From: Oscillatoria nigro-viridis PCC 7112
Lineage (GTDB): Bacteria; Cyanobacteriota; Cyanobacteriia; Cyanobacteriales; Microcoleaceae
Direction of reading: 5' to 3'
NCBI RefSeq assembly: GCF_000317475.1
Contig: NC_019729.1
Coordinates: 1,502,501-1,566,500 of the forward strand
Length of the DNA stretch: 64,000 bases
A program made the position numbers and the translations under genes. Every line of letters begins with the position of its first letter. Position 1 is the first letter of the stretch. The notes under the pieces were generated by a model. It was not told the DNA's origin and made no database searches. It worked only from the letters and a program-made list of their open reading frames with translations. Below are positions 9,102 through 18,471 of this stretch, in pieces.

Positions 9102-10697
9102 ATGAAAATGACAACAACTCACTATGATGTCATCATAATCGGGACAGGAGCAGGTGGAGGCACATTAGCTCACCGCTTGGCATCTACCGGTCAAAAAATT
9201 TTAGTGCTGGAGAGAGGTGATTTTCTACCTCGTGAAAAAGACAACTGGAGCGCTAAGGAAGTTTACCAAAAGGAACGCTATCACACTGACGAACACTGGT
9301 ACGACAAAGACGGTAAGGCATTTCGTCCGCAGACGGGCTACTGGGTGGGTGGAAATACTAAACTGTATGGGGCAGCGTTGCTACGACTGCGAGAGCGAGA
9401 TTTTGAGCAGGTAATCCACAAGGGCGGTATTTCCCCAGAGTGGGAACTCAAGTATCAAGACTTTGAGCCTTATTACACTCAGGCAGAAAAGCTGTACGAC
9501 GTGCATGGAGAGCGAGGCAAAGACCCCACGGAACCGCCTTGCAGTGAGCCCTATCCCTATCCTGCGGTGAGTCATGAGCCGGATATGCAGACGCTGACCG
9601 ATGGCATCCACAAGCTGGGCTACTACCCGTTTCATCTACCGTTGGGACTGAAGTTGAACGAGAGCGATCGCACCAAAAGTCCCTGCATTCGCTGCGATAC
9701 CTTTGACGGCTATCCCTGTCTGGTGGGTGCCAAAGCTGATGCCGAGGTTAATGCCATTCGTCCTACCCGCGAGGCGTACTCTAATGTAACGCTGCTCGCA
9801 AATGCCAAAGTTCTCAAGCTACACACTAGCCCGTCGGGGCGAGATGTTACCGCCGTTGAAACAGATGTTAACGGCGAGTTGTATCAGTTCTCTGCTGATA
9901 TTGTCGTAGTGGCTTGCGGGGCGATCAACTCGGCTGCCTTGCTGTTGCGATCGGCTAATGACAAGCATCCTCACGGACTGGCGAACAGTTCCGATCGAGT
10001 GGGACGCAATTTTATGAAGCATCAGGCGATCGCACTATTATCAATTCATACTGAACCCAACCGAGCCAACTTTCAAAAGACGATCGCCGTTAACGACTTC
10101 TACTGGGGCGAACCGGATTTTCCCTACCCTATGGGCATGGTGCAAAATAGCGGAAATGTACTGCCAGATATGATTCCGGCGGAAGCGCCCCCACTTTTAG
10201 CACCCTACGTGAAATTGATTCCAGGCTTTGAACTTCACCTGATGGCTGAACGATCCGTGGGGTGGTGGTTGCAAACCGAGGATTTGCCCGACCCTAACAA
10301 TCGCGTGCGTGTTGTCGGTGACAAGTTACACGTGGATTACACCCTGAATAATACTGAAGCTGCAGATCGCCTGGTTCATCGCTGGACATCGGTGCTAAAG
10401 TCGATCGAGCGAAATGCCATGCACGTCATCCCGTTTAGCCTCTATCCCCGCAATAACATTCCTTTGCAAGCTGTGGGGCATCAATGCGGCACCTGCTGCT
10501 TTGGTAGCGACCCCAAAACCTCAGTATTAGACCTCAACTGCCGCACCCACGATGTCGATAACCTTTATGTCGTTGATGGTAGCTTTTTCCCCTCCAATTC
10601 TGGAGTCAACCCGACACTGACGATTATGGCGAATGCTTTGCGCGTTGGCGACGCCATTGCAGAACGTTTGATATCGTTTACGGTTGTTTCGGAATGA
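9102..10697 (+). CDS. GMC-family FAD oxidoreductase
   Basis: A protein of 531 residues. The N-terminal FAD-binding Rossmann motif is 'IIGTGAGGGTLAHRLASTGQ' with an acidic end (VLERGD). A central substrate domain follows, and the C-terminal GMC block includes 'DNLYVVDGSFFPSNSGVNPT' and 'LTIMANALR'. A His (HQCGTCCFG region) and an Asn (SGVNPT) sit at the usual catalytic positions. A cysteine group, 'SPCIRCDTFDGYPC', is in the middle. Family members oxidise alcohols, sugars or polyols. The ATG at 9108 is an alternative start. The adjacent divergent lactonase suggests a shared oxidation pathway (inference). Confidence 0.88.
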   Translation: MKMTTTHYDVIIIGTGAGGGTLAHRLASTGQKILVLERGDFLPREKDNWSAKEVYQKERYHTDEHWYDKDGKAFRPQTGYWVGGNTKLYGAALLRLRERDFEQVIHKGGISPEWELKYQDFEPYYTQAEKLYDVHGERGKDPTEPPCSEPYPYPAVSHEPDMQTLTDGIHKLGYYPFHLPLGLKLNESDRTKSPCIRCDTFDGYPCLVGAKADAEVNAIRPTREAYSNVTLLANAKVLKLHTSPSGRDVTAVETDVNGELYQFSADIVVVACGAINSAALLLRSANDKHPHGLANSSDRVGRNFMKHQAIALLSIHTEPNRANFQKTIAVNDFYWGEPDFPYPMGMVQNSGNVLPDMIPAEAPPLLAPYVKLIPGFELHLMAERSVGWWLQTEDLPDPNNRVRVVGDKLHVDYTLNNTEAADRLVHRWTSVLKSIERNAMHVIPFSLYPRNNIPLQAVGHQCGTCCFGSDPKTSVLDLNCRTHDVDNLYVVDGSFFPSNSGVNPTLTIMANALRVGDAIAERLISFTVVSE

Positions 10698-10736
10698 CTT
10701 AAGCGCAGAGGCCGCTACGCAGGCGCAGAGCATTGG

Positions 10737-10955
10737 TAACAAGTTAAGCTAAGAAAGCATTTGTCAATCAGCAATTATGCTCAATATTTACTCGGATTTT
10801 GGGCCCAAAACTGAGATTTGGGCGATCGTGCGATCGTGCCGAGGGTGATATTTATACCTACTCCCTCTTAAATCGTGAATTTTCCACTCCTAAAAAAGCA
10901 GTTTTTTTGAGTAATATTACTGATTGACAAATGCAATCAAGTCTTAACTTGTCAC
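10737..10955. mobile_element. MITE with termini of the IS4-type element at 26.6-29.1 kb
   Basis: The arms 10738-10771 and 10920-10954 are imperfect inverted repeats sharing 'acaagttaag' and 'gcatttgtcaatcag'. The same outer 'acaagttaag...ttgtcaa' termini bound the IS4-type element at about 26626-29069. The 219-base interior has no coding capacity. It follows a cgcagag-type repeat array (10702-10733), and a related gcgcagagg motif occurs right of the element, suggesting that it inserted into such an array. Confidence 0.65.
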
Positions 10956-11029
10956 TAATGGGCGCAGAGGAATAGAACAGAAAGATTAATAATTCCGATG
11001 TCAACGGATTTGATTCTTCAATCCCAAAT

Positions 11030-11068
11030 CCGGCGTTGCTGAATTAAGGTATGACTAAGCAACGCCGG
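11030..11068. repeat. inverted repeat ccggcgttgct ... agcaacgccgg
   Basis: Perfect 11-base arms (11030-11040 and 11058-11068) flank 17 bases containing 'gaattaaggtatga'. A degenerate relative is near 1185-1212. Directly upstream (10987-11014) is the motif repeated in inverse at 1276-1303. This is probably the terminus or remnant of an insertion sequence. Confidence 0.6.
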
Positions 11069-11169
11069 CGATCGGACACGACCAAATAATTTTTTTGATT
11101 TTGATAGGGAATTGGAACATCTCCAAAATTTAGATAGTGAATTAATAATTGAATGGAATGTCTAAGCAA

Positions 11170-11975
11170 CTTGTTGCCTGATTCAGAATTATTGTTGGTA
11201 AAAAAAGCCCCCGGACAAGTACCACACTTGACTGTTGAGGCACGCTTCAGGACTTAAAGAACGCTTGGCAACAGGAACGCCTTTCAAAAGCTACGGGGAA
11301 ATTGTGGAATGGTTAAAAACAGAGTATAATTTAGAACTGACTTATGCAACAGTCTATGCCTGGGTACATTATCGTCTCCAAGCTCTCACTGACAGTGCCA
11401 CGTCCGCAAAGTGCTTTACAGGACTTACAAGCAGTGGAGCTTTTTAAAAAAACATCATTCCAGCAGTATTGACGTTTCAAAAATATTTTGGCAAGGGTAA
11501 AAGGCTACGATATTTGTCGGAAGATGAAACCCGGTTGGGATTAAAAACATTGACAGGAAAATTAATTACAGCCAGGGGTGTAAAACCAGTTGCTCCCCTA
11601 CTATGGAAACGTGAAAATTTTTGGTTGTATGGGGTAGTCGAAGCATTGAGTGGCTGGCATTTTTGCCAAGAATACGCGCTCGCTTAACGGAGAAGATTTT
11701 CAGAAATTTATTAACGCTCTTTCTCTACAATTGGGTGAAGATATAGCCATCATTCACATGGATAGAGCGGGTGCTCATACCACTAATGAACTCTCTCAGT
11801 GCCAGAAAATTTAATTCCTGTCTGTCAACCTTCACATAGTCCAGAACTTAATCCAATTGAAAGAGTCTGGGAATATATCAAAAAGGAACTTGTTGGAGAG
11901 GTTTTTACAACACTTGAGCAATTACGAGAGCGATTGAAACAAGTTCTTGAAAAAATCACTCCGCTCGCAAATTAG
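11170..11975 (+). pseudogene. IS630-family transposase remnant
   Basis: Several frames must be joined. The piece around 11235-11447 holds the helix-turn-helix part (LKTEYNLELTYATVYAWVHY). The piece around 11469-11690 holds the first catalytic Asp (LSEDETRLGLK) and GVKPVAPLLW. The pieces up to the TAG at 11973-11975 hold the second Asp (HMDRAGAH) and 'SPELNPIERVWEYIKKEL' with the DDE Glu. At least three frameshifts or stops are present, so it is dead. No clear terminal repeats were found. Confidence 0.8.
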
Positions 11976-12211
11976 TTCGTTGTCATCTTACAAGTTTATT
12001 CTTGAAGCCCTATTCTATGCAGCTTCATATTAAATTGGTATAAGTTATTTAATTCTCATTCCTAATTTTAATCTCAGGTTCTATCGACCGAAGCATTTGC
12101 GCGCAAAATCTCTAAGTTTAATCAGATATTTTTTGGGCGCAAAGACTTCGCACGATTAATACTTTTACCAGAGGTTTCAATCTCTGAGTTCCAAGTCACA
12201 AAGCAGGCGAA

Positions 12212-12313
12212 TTAGATGAGTTTGACAGCCCGCAGACCAAACATCAGCACTGTCGCCAAGCCGATCGCGCCGCCAAAAATCCCAAAATAAGTTATTGCTC
12301 CGCTAAGAGTCAT
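12212..12313 (-). CDS. petL: cytochrome b6f complex subunit PetL
   Basis: This 33-residue frame reads MTLSGAITYFGIFGGAIG then LATVLMFGLRAVKLI. A single membrane helix and the ending G-L-R-x-x-K-L-I, with an ITYFG-type start, match cyanobacterial and plastid PetL (plastid form: ..TSYFGFLLAAL..LFIGL.KIRLI). PetL is a small peripheral helix that stabilises the b6f complex in the thylakoid membrane. GGAG lies 8 bases upstream of the ATG. It is divergent from aroB, 77 bases away. Confidence 0.85.
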   Translation of the reverse strand: MTLSGAITYFGIFGGAIGLATVLMFGLRAVKLI

Positions 12314-12390
12314 TGCAATTTCTCCAAAACAATCAATAAAAAGACCTATAAGAACTATAATCTAAAATCTAATATCTAAATTAGATAAAT

Positions 12391-13485
12391 ATGCAATCCA
12401 TAATTAAAGTTGACTTGGGCCCACAATCTTACAATATTTGCGTGCGATCGGGCGGTTTAGACGAACTCGGCAGTCTGATGGGCGATCTCAGTTTGGGCAA
12501 AAAAGTGCTGCTGGTGTCGAATCAGTCGATTTTTCGGCAGTACGGCGAAAGAGCAACAGCAGCCCTCGAATCGGCCGGTCTGGAAGTCAGTAGCTGTATT
12601 TTACCACCGGGAGAACAGTACAAAACTTTAAATTCGGTGCAGAAGATTTACGGTGCGGCTTTGGCAAACCGTTTAGAACGTTCCTCGACAATGGTGGCTT
12701 TGGGCGGCGGGGTGGTGGGCGATATGACGGGTTTTGCTGCGGCGACTTGGCTGCGGGGAATTAATGTCGTGCAAGTTCCGACTTCCCTGCTGGCGATGGT
12801 TGATGCTTCTATTGGCGGCAAAACGGGGGTCAATCATCCTTTAGGGAAGAATTTAATCGGGGCTTTTCACCAGCCGCGCTTGGTTTTGATTGACCCGGAT
12901 GTACTCAAAACTCTGCCGGCGAGGGAGTTTCGTTCGGCGATGGCGGAAGTCATCAAGTACGGGGTGATTTGGGATGCCGAACTTTTCGGGAAGTTGGAGA
13001 ATTGCAAGCGTTTGGATCAAATGCGCTATGTGAAGGCGGATTTGTTGGCAGAAATTTTGAGTAGGTCTTGCCAAGCTAAGGCTGAGGTGGTCAGCAAAGA
13101 CGAGAAGGAATCGGGTTTGCGGGCGATTTTGAATTACGGGCACACCATCGGTCATGCTGTGGAAAGTTTGACGAATTACAAGGCGATCAATCACGGGGAA
13201 GGAGTGGCTATCGGCATGGCTGCGTCAAGCCGGTTGGCTGTGGAGTTGGGAATGTGGGATCGAGAGTGCGATCGCCGCCAGTCTGCTTTGATTGAAAAAG
13301 CGGGTTTACCTGCCAAATTGCCGGCGGGTGTGGATGTTGAGGAAATTTTGCATACTTTGCAACTCGATAAGAAGGTGCAGGATGGCAAGGTGCGGTTTGT
13401 GCTGCCGGTGCGCTTGGGTGAGGCTGCTGTGAGCGATCGGGTGGATGGAGATTTGATTTTACAAGTTTTGAAGGAAATGCTTTAA
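12391..13485 (+). CDS. aroB: 3-dehydroquinate synthase
   Basis: A protein of 364 residues, the full family length. It converts DAHP to 3-dehydroquinate (second shikimate-pathway step) with NAD and a divalent metal. Visible signatures are '[10 protein letters not shown]', the glycine-rich '[20 protein letters not shown]', '[20 protein letters not shown]' and the metal-binding '[12 protein letters not shown]'. It is transcribed away from petL and converges on a TPR gene. An inverted repeat (aaccgccg around 13508, cggcggtt around 13570) lies in the convergent spacer. Confidence 0.96.
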   Translation: MQSIIKVDLGPQSYNICVRSGGLDELGSLMGDLSLGKKVLLVSNQSIFRQYGERATAALESAGLEVSSCILPPGEQYKTLNSVQKIYGAALANRLERSSTMVALGGGVVGDMTGFAAATWLRGINVVQVPTSLLAMVDASIGGKTGVNHPLGKNLIGAFHQPRLVLIDPDVLKTLPAREFRSAMAEVIKYGVIWDAELFGKLENCKRLDQMRYVKADLLAEILSRSCQAKAEVVSKDEKESGLRAILNYGHTIGHAVESLTNYKAINHGEGVAIGMAASSRLAVELGMWDRECDRRQSALIEKAGLPAKLPAGVDVEEILHTLQLDKKVQDGKVRFVLPVRLGEAAVSDRVDGDLILQVLKEML

Positions 13486-13581
13486 ATACTCGTTTTTGGG
13501 GTTGTTTAACCGCCGCTGAACCCTGATTGACGCCGATCGCCAAAGATGTTTTTTCTTTCAATGTGCGATCGGCGGTTGAGT

Positions 13582-14352
13582 TTAGGAACCGCTCGACTGG
13601 GAATTAATTTCTTCCAAAATTTTATCTACTCTGTTAGCCGCTTGAGTTCTGCCTTGCTTGAGAAATAACTCCTTAGCTTTTTTGAGGCTGGCTACTGCCT
13701 CCGCTTGGTTTGCCTTGTCTCCTTGCTGGTACAAACCGACTCCTAAATTGTTTAAAGCATCGGGATATCGATCGTTAATTTTAACCGCTTGTCTCCACTG
13801 AACAATTGCCTCGGGCAACTGCCCCTGACTTGCCATCGCCACGCCTAAATCGTTGTGAGCTTTGGCGTGCTCCGGGTTGACTTCAATTGCTTTTTGGAAT
13901 AGAACGATCGCATCGCTCATTTTACCTTGCCCCGACAGCATAGTTGCCAACTTGTAATAAGCATCCGCTTGTTTGGGATAGCGAGCAATTAGTTGCCGGT
14001 ACAAAGCTTCGGCATTGACAGCATTTCCTTGACCGTAAAGGTCGTTGGCAGTTCTCAAACCCACCGTGTAGCCTTTACCTACAACTTGGCACTTTTTCTC
14101 GGAGTTGCCTTCCTGCTTGCAAATCCTGAGTTCGTCTCCCTTCATCTCGTAGGATATAACTTCCCGAACAGCAGGGCCTCGGCGCGGGGGCTGCAAGTTC
14201 TGCGACTGCAAGTTTTGGGAGATTTGCAGGGCGATTGTCTCAGCTTGTGCCGGTTGGGCCGCTGCGGCATTGCAGACTCCTGCACCCACCAAAATGCTTG
14301 GGGCGATCCACCTCAAAGGTTTGAACAAGCGAAACTTTCGATCGTTTTTCAT
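13582..14352 (-). CDS. secreted TPR-repeat protein
   Basis: The start at ATG 14352 gives 256 residues with a signal peptide (KNDRKFRLFKPLRW, hydrophobic core APSILVGAGV, then AAAAQPAQAE). A short domain follows, and about three TPR repeats (for example 'AKAHNDLGVAMASQGQLPEA' and 'YPDALNNLGVGLYQQGD') at about residues 120-240. It is probably a periplasmic or thylakoid-lumen scaffold; the partner is unknown. The frame can be extended to 14397, but the extension would bury the signal sequence. Confidence 0.75.
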   Translation of the reverse strand: MKNDRKFRLFKPLRWIAPSILVGAGVCNAAAAQPAQAETIALQISQNLQSQNLQPPRRGPAVREVISYEMKGDELRICKQEGNSEKKCQVVGKGYTVGLRTANDLYGQGNAVNAEALYRQLIARYPKQADAYYKLATMLSGQGKMSDAIVLFQKAIEVNPEHAKAHNDLGVAMASQGQLPEAIVQWRQAVKINDRYPDALNNLGVGLYQQGDKANQAEAVASLKKAKELFLKQGRTQAANRVDKILEEINSQSSGS

Positions 14353-14559
14353 TTTTGTGGAAATGTGTTGTTGATATCCTGCCGTCAAATCGGGCACATT
14401 AAGTCCGAGTCAAGACTCCAAGGCAAGAGTCCGAGGGAATACGAGTAACTGTTAGGACTTATTAACAGTCGTGATATCTTAGCACTGTGAGGCAGATTTT
14501 GAGTTAAATTAGAGTAGAATTTCGATCGATTCTCAATCAACCTTAGCAGGAAAGTAGAA

Positions 14560-15396
14560 ATGGGGCAGTCTATTCTTACCATGCTCTTTGCGCTCATCCT
14601 CGGCTACGCTGTTAACTCCAGCGTCAAAATAGTCAGCGGTGGCGATGAAGCTTTAGTCGAACGTTTGGGTCAATACAAGCGCACCCTCAAGCCCGGATTC
14701 CACTTTATCAGTCCCCTGGTCGAAAAAGTCGTCTGTGTGGACACAAGCCGTGAAAGAGTTTTAGACATTAAACCTCAGTCAGCAATCACTGGAGATAATG
14801 TGGCTCTCGAAGTCGATGCCGTTGTGTATTGGCGGGTTGTGAATTTACAGAAAGCTTATTATGGAATCGATCAAATTGAAAATGCGATCGCCAACTTAGT
14901 TTTAACGACGTTTCGCGCTGAAATTGGTCGATTGCCCATGCAAGACATCTTGGGTTCCCGAGATGACATGAATAAAAAGTTACTCAAAAAGTTGGACGAA
15001 GCTACCGAAACTTGGGGTGTCAAAGTAATTCGGGTGGAAATTCAAAGCATTACACCTCCGAAAAGAGTGCAAGAAGCTATGGAATTGGAGCGCGCCACCA
15101 AGAGCGAGTGGCAAGCAATGGTCAATAAGGCGATCGGCACTAAGGAGTACATGAGGCTCTTAGTTGAAGCTTTAGACTCCCATCCGAATAGCAAGCAAGT
15201 TTTGAATTACTTAGTAACCGAAAAATACTTAGAGGCTCAACAAAAATTGGGCGAAAGCGACAATGCCAAAATTCTGTTTATGGACCCGAGAAGCATGACG
15301 GAAGCTTTGGGCGAGCTGATGGGTTCTATGCCCGATGTGATTCATTCTGAGGGCGGAGACATGAAAGTTATTGATACTCACACTTCTCAAGACTGA
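14560..15396 (+). CDS. SPFH/band-7 domain protein (stomatin/prohibitin-like)
   Basis: A protein of 278 residues with one N-terminal membrane helix (about residues 3-22). The SPFH domain follows (EALVERLGQYKRTLKPGFHF, then 'VDTSRERVLDIKPQSAITGD' and 'VDAVVYWRV'), then the coiled-coil flotillin part (TPPKRVQEAMELERATKSEW). Such proteins form membrane microdomain scaffolds or protease-regulating cages. GCAGGAAA precedes the ATG. The last 10 bases overlap the 3' end of folP on the other strand. Confidence 0.88.
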   Translation: MGQSILTMLFALILGYAVNSSVKIVSGGDEALVERLGQYKRTLKPGFHFISPLVEKVVCVDTSRERVLDIKPQSAITGDNVALEVDAVVYWRVVNLQKAYYGIDQIENAIANLVLTTFRAEIGRLPMQDILGSRDDMNKKLLKKLDEATETWGVKVIRVEIQSITPPKRVQEAMELERATKSEWQAMVNKAIGTKEYMRLLVEALDSHPNSKQVLNYLVTEKYLEAQQKLGESDNAKILFMDPRSMTEALGELMGSMPDVIHSEGGDMKVIDTHTSQD

Positions 15397-16256
15397 TTCC
15401 TGAAGATAGCGTCGGCAACCAGACAAACATCGTGCATTTCTCTGACATCGTGAACACGCAAGATATCTGCCAAATTTGCGATCGCACCTGTACAAGCCGC
15501 CGCTGTCCCCCAAACTCTTTGTTTCGCTTCTGGCTGATTCAAAATGTGACCGATGAAGCTTTTTCGCGATACTCCGACTAAAATCGGACAGTTGAGAACA
15601 CGGAATTTTCGCAACTCTCGCAGAATTTCTAAGTTTTGACTGTAATTCTTAGCAAAGCCAATACCGGGGTCGAGAATTATTTGAGATTTGTCAATCCCCG
15701 CAGCAACTGCTGCCGCAATTCGACTCTCTAAAAATTCCCCAATTTCCCCGATTAAATCCTGATAATCTGTGAGTTGTTGCATCGTCTGGGGAGTTCCCCG
15801 AATGTGCATCAAAATTATTGGCACTTTTAACTGAGCAACGGTTGACAGCATTTCCGAGTCAAAAGTAGCTCCCGAAATATCGTTAATGATATCAGCTCCC
15901 ACCTCTACCGCAGCTTTCGCAACCTGCGCTCTGGTAGTATCGACCGAAATAGGAACTGAGCCAAAAATATCGGCTTTTTGTCGCAGTATTTGTACGAGAG
16001 GTATAACGCGATCGATCTCCTCTGCTAATGATATTTCCGCTGCACCGGGCCGAGTAGATTGACCGCCAATATCAATAATATCTACCCCGGATTTTACCAT
16101 GTTTTCCGCTTGCGCTAAAGCAGATTCTATGGTATTGAAATCTCCGCCGTCGCTAAAACTGTCAGGGGTTACGTTCAAAACGCCCATTAAATAAGTGCGT
16201 TTTCCCCACTCGAAAGCTTTATTTCTAATGGTAATTTTTTCTGGGTTATTTGTCAT
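15387..16256 (-). CDS. folP: dihydropteroate synthase
   Basis: A protein of 289 residues joining p-aminobenzoate to the pterin diphosphate in folate synthesis. Signatures are 'MGVLNVTPDSFSDGGDF', 'DIIDIGGQSTRPGA', 'INDISGATFD' and 'IILDPGIGFAKN'. The frame is open to 16337, but that extension runs through a palindromic repeat element (16282-16386), so the ATG at 16256 (MTNNPEKITIRNKAFEWG) is chosen. It overlaps the SPFH gene tail-to-tail by 10 bases. Confidence 0.95.
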   Translation of the reverse strand: MTNNPEKITIRNKAFEWGKRTYLMGVLNVTPDSFSDGGDFNTIESALAQAENMVKSGVDIIDIGGQSTRPGAAEISLAEEIDRVIPLVQILRQKADIFGSVPISVDTTRAQVAKAAVEVGADIINDISGATFDSEMLSTVAQLKVPIILMHIRGTPQTMQQLTDYQDLIGEIGEFLESRIAAAVAAGIDKSQIILDPGIGFAKNYSQNLEILRELRKFRVLNCPILVGVSRKSFIGHILNQPEAKQRVWGTAAACTGAIANLADILRVHDVREMHDVCLVADAIFRNQS

Positions 16257-16281
16257 GGCGATCGTGGGATTTGATATCTGA

Positions 16282-16386
16282 CTGGACGCACGGGTAGCCA
16301 GAAACCGGGTTTTTTCACGAAAATATTTCGTTGCCACCCACAGATTCTGTAAAAAACTCGGTTTCTTTGAGTCTTAATGCGTCCAG
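16282..16386. repeat. 105-bp palindromic repeat between folP and the Uma2 gene
   Basis: Outer arms ctggacgca (16282-16290) and tgcgtccag (16378-16386) enclose inner arms 'agaaaccgggttttttcac' (16300-16318) and 'gtaaaaaactcggtttct' (16349-16366). The agaaaccgggtttct core recurs at 38495-38509, and part of it (aaaccgggttt) recurs near 51755. It has a MITE-like structure and sits immediately upstream of the folP start and downstream of the Uma2 stop. Confidence 0.75.
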
Positions 16387-16392
16387 GACTGT

Positions 16393-16953
16393 TCAACCAA
16401 AACTTAACCAGCTAAAAACAGTTTCAACTGTCAATTCTAATTCAATTTTATCAATTATTGGCAACAGAGCTGCACCTTTGTACAGTTCTACTTTTTGTCC
16501 GGAAAATACCGCCAAAATACTCTCTTCTTCTGGATCTAGTAACCACCCCAACTCAGTGCCGTTTCGCGAACAGTGCAGTAAGTTACTCAGCACTTTTGTT
16601 TGGCTTTGGTTTGGCGAGAGAATTTCTATCGACCAGTCGGGATTAATGTCAAAGCGGTTAGCAATTCTACCAGACGGCAAAAAAGGAATTCTTTCCCATC
16701 GGAATACTGCTACATCTGGCACGATTGATGCGCCGCCAAAAGTGCAGCGCAACTCGGGAAAAGCATTGGCAATTTTCCGAGTTTTCGCTACTTGATTGAT
16801 AGTCTTGCAGAGCTCACCTTGAAGTACGCTGTGTTCACCTTGAGGCATGGGCTTCTGAATGATTTCTCCCTCAAGAAATTCTGAGGCCGGTTCAGTTTCA
16901 GGAAGTTTGAGGAACTCGTCTAAGGCTGGTTTGGGTTTAACGATCGCAGTCAT
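16393..16953 (-). CDS. Uma2/DUF820 family putative nuclease
   Basis: A protein of 186 residues with the restriction-endonuclease-like Uma2 layout: 'SEFLEGEIIQKPMPQGEHS', 'IVPDVAVF' (acidic PD position) and 'PDWSIEILSPNQSQTKVLSN' (E-x-L-S-P-x-Q-S). The family is hugely expanded in cyanobacteria, and its biological role is not established. It stands alone between repeats and tpiA. Confidence 0.85.
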   Translation of the reverse strand: MTAIVKPKPALDEFLKLPETEPASEFLEGEIIQKPMPQGEHSVLQGELCKTINQVAKTRKIANAFPELRCTFGGASIVPDVAVFRWERIPFLPSGRIANRFDINPDWSIEILSPNQSQTKVLSNLLHCSRNGTELGWLLDPEEESILAVFSGQKVELYKGAALLPIIDKIELELTVETVFSWLSFG

Positions 16954-17075
16954 AGGTTAATTCTCCCGAGCCGAGAAACACTGAACGGCACATCACAATT
17001 GTAGGCGATAGCTGTTTAATTCCCGCTGCCCTTGTTCCACTTACCACTTAGCAATTACCTATTAGCAATTACCTA

Positions 17076-17801
17076 TTACTGATAATTGACAATTCGAGCA
17101 AAACTCGCAGCTTCCAAACTAGCACCGCCTACCAGAACCCCGTCAATCTCAGGCTGAGCCATGACTTCATCAATATTCTCCGGTTTAACAGAGCCGCCGT
17201 ACTGAATTGGCACGCCCGGATTAGTCAATTTACTGCGAATCAAACCAATAACTCGGTTAGCTTCCTTCGTTTCGCAAGTATCGCCAGTGCCGATCGCCCA
17301 AATCGGCTCGTAAGCAATGACTAACTTTTCTTGGTCAACATCAACCAAATCTTTTGCCAACTGAGAAAAAATGTGAGCTTCAGTTTCGCCTGCATCTCGC
17401 TGCTGCTTGGTTTCCCCTACACACAGAATCGGAATTAAATCGTATTTCTGAGCCGCTTTCAGCCGCAAATTCACCGTTTCGTCAGTTTCCCCAAAATATT
17501 GGCGCCGCTCGCTGTGGCCGATGATGACATAACGGACACCAAGTTCACTCAGCATTGGCCCGGAAATTTCCCCAGTAAAAGCTCCAGACTCTTGCCAGTG
17601 GACGTTCTGAGCACCGAGTCTGATCCGGCTGCCGTGCAAATTTTTCGACAGGACAGCCAAGGAAGTGAAGGGAACGCAAAGCACGACTTCCCGTTCCTCT
17701 GGGGTTTCCGTCAGGCAGGACATGAATCCTTGAAGAAACTCTAGGGATTCAGTCCTAGTTTTGTACATTTTCCAGTTGCCAGCAATAACTATTTTCCGCA
17801 C
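17076..17801 (-). CDS. tpiA: triosephosphate isomerase
   Basis: It interconverts glyceraldehyde-3-phosphate and dihydroxyacetone phosphate in the Calvin cycle and glycolysis. Catalytic features are Lys in 'AGNWKMYK', His in 'VIIGHSERR', Glu in '[11 protein letters not shown]', and the phosphate loop 'GGSVKPEN' and 'GVLVGGASL'. The GTG at 17801 gives 241 residues, the usual cyanobacterial length, starting (M)[11 protein letters not shown]. The longer frame from 17840 is rejected for this reason. Confidence 0.95.
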   Translation of the reverse strand: MRKIVIAGNWKMYKTRTESLEFLQGFMSCLTETPEEREVVLCVPFTSLAVLSKNLHGSRIRLGAQNVHWQESGAFTGEISGPMLSELGVRYVIIGHSERRQYFGETDETVNLRLKAAQKYDLIPILCVGETKQQRDAGETEAHIFSQLAKDLVDVDQEKLVIAYEPIWAIGTGDTCETKEANRVIGLIRSKLTNPGVPIQYGGSVKPENIDEVMAQPEIDGVLVGGASLEAASFARIVNYQ

Positions 17802-17876
17802 GGGTGACTCAGTAGCTCTGTGAACATCAAAATCAGGCAACTTATAGTTTAAAGCTTTAGCGTACCTTTCGATCCT

Positions 17877-18062
17877 TCATTGCCCAAACTCGATGCGAGC
17901 TTGCTCAACTAAGTCAACGGTGACGACTTCGGTTTCGGCTTCGCGGGCCAACTGCTCGATGCGGACGCGAGCTTGTCCCCGGACAAAATAGGGAATATTT
18001 TTCAGCTTCGCCTTGGCTTCTGGCGTCCACTTTAAATCATCGGAAAATTCGGAATCGGGCAT
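17877..18062 (-). CDS. PCP-reductase-domain small protein
   Basis: A 61-residue protein with '[20 protein letters not shown]' and '[20 protein letters not shown]', followed by an ARIEFG end. This is the short helical domain found at the C-terminus of light-independent protochlorophyllide reductase subunit B and as a stand-alone protein in cyanobacteria. Its stand-alone function is not known to me. It lies 75 bases upstream of tpiA on the same strand and may be cotranscribed. Confidence 0.8.
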   Translation of the reverse strand: MPDSEFSDDLKWTPEAKAKLKNIPYFVRGQARVRIEQLAREAETEVVTVDLVEQARIEFGQ

Positions 18063-18162
18063 GGCGTATTGAGCGATCGACTACAAGCCTTCATGGCTCT
18101 GGCTTTGATGGAAAGCCTGGATGTCTTAAATTTACCACGAGTTGCGATCGCCCCACACCTTC

Positions 18163-18465
18163 TCACTCTGCCTTAAATTTGTTGCCTAAAATAGCCGACG
18201 CCTCTTGTAAAAGCTGATTCTGCTCTTGTCGAATTGCCTCCAACCTTGCCAAAATATGAGCAAGTCGTTCTTGAGACTCCAAACTGTTTGATTCAACTCC
18301 CCTCAATTGTAAAGCTGAATTATTTTTGTATTCGGGCTGCTTTGAAACCAATGAGTTTACAGCCACTCCACCGACATTATTTACAGATTTAGAGCCGACA
18401 CTCATCACCCCTTGCATAAATTTTACCGGGCTTTGCAGAATAAATAACCATCCTTCTGCAAACAA
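18163..18465 (-). pseudogene. C-terminal part of a split membrane/coiled-coil protein
   Basis: An open frame of 100 codons begins at TTG 18465, only two codons after the TGA that ends the frame at 18472-18675, and in the same reading frame. It starts with an amphipathic/hydrophobic stretch (AEGWLFILQSPVKFMQGV) and ends with a predicted coiled coil (ERLAHILARLEAIRQEQNQL). It looks like the continuation of the upstream frame after a nonsense change. Coupled re-initiation at the TTG is possible. Function is unknown. Confidence 0.5.
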
Positions 18466-18471
18466 GCTACC

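Noticed and set aside
8889-9122. 77-codon minus-strand frame in the lactonase/GMC spacer
   Set aside because: It overlaps the GMC start on the other strand, is Cys/Arg-rich without pattern, and lacks a ribosome site.
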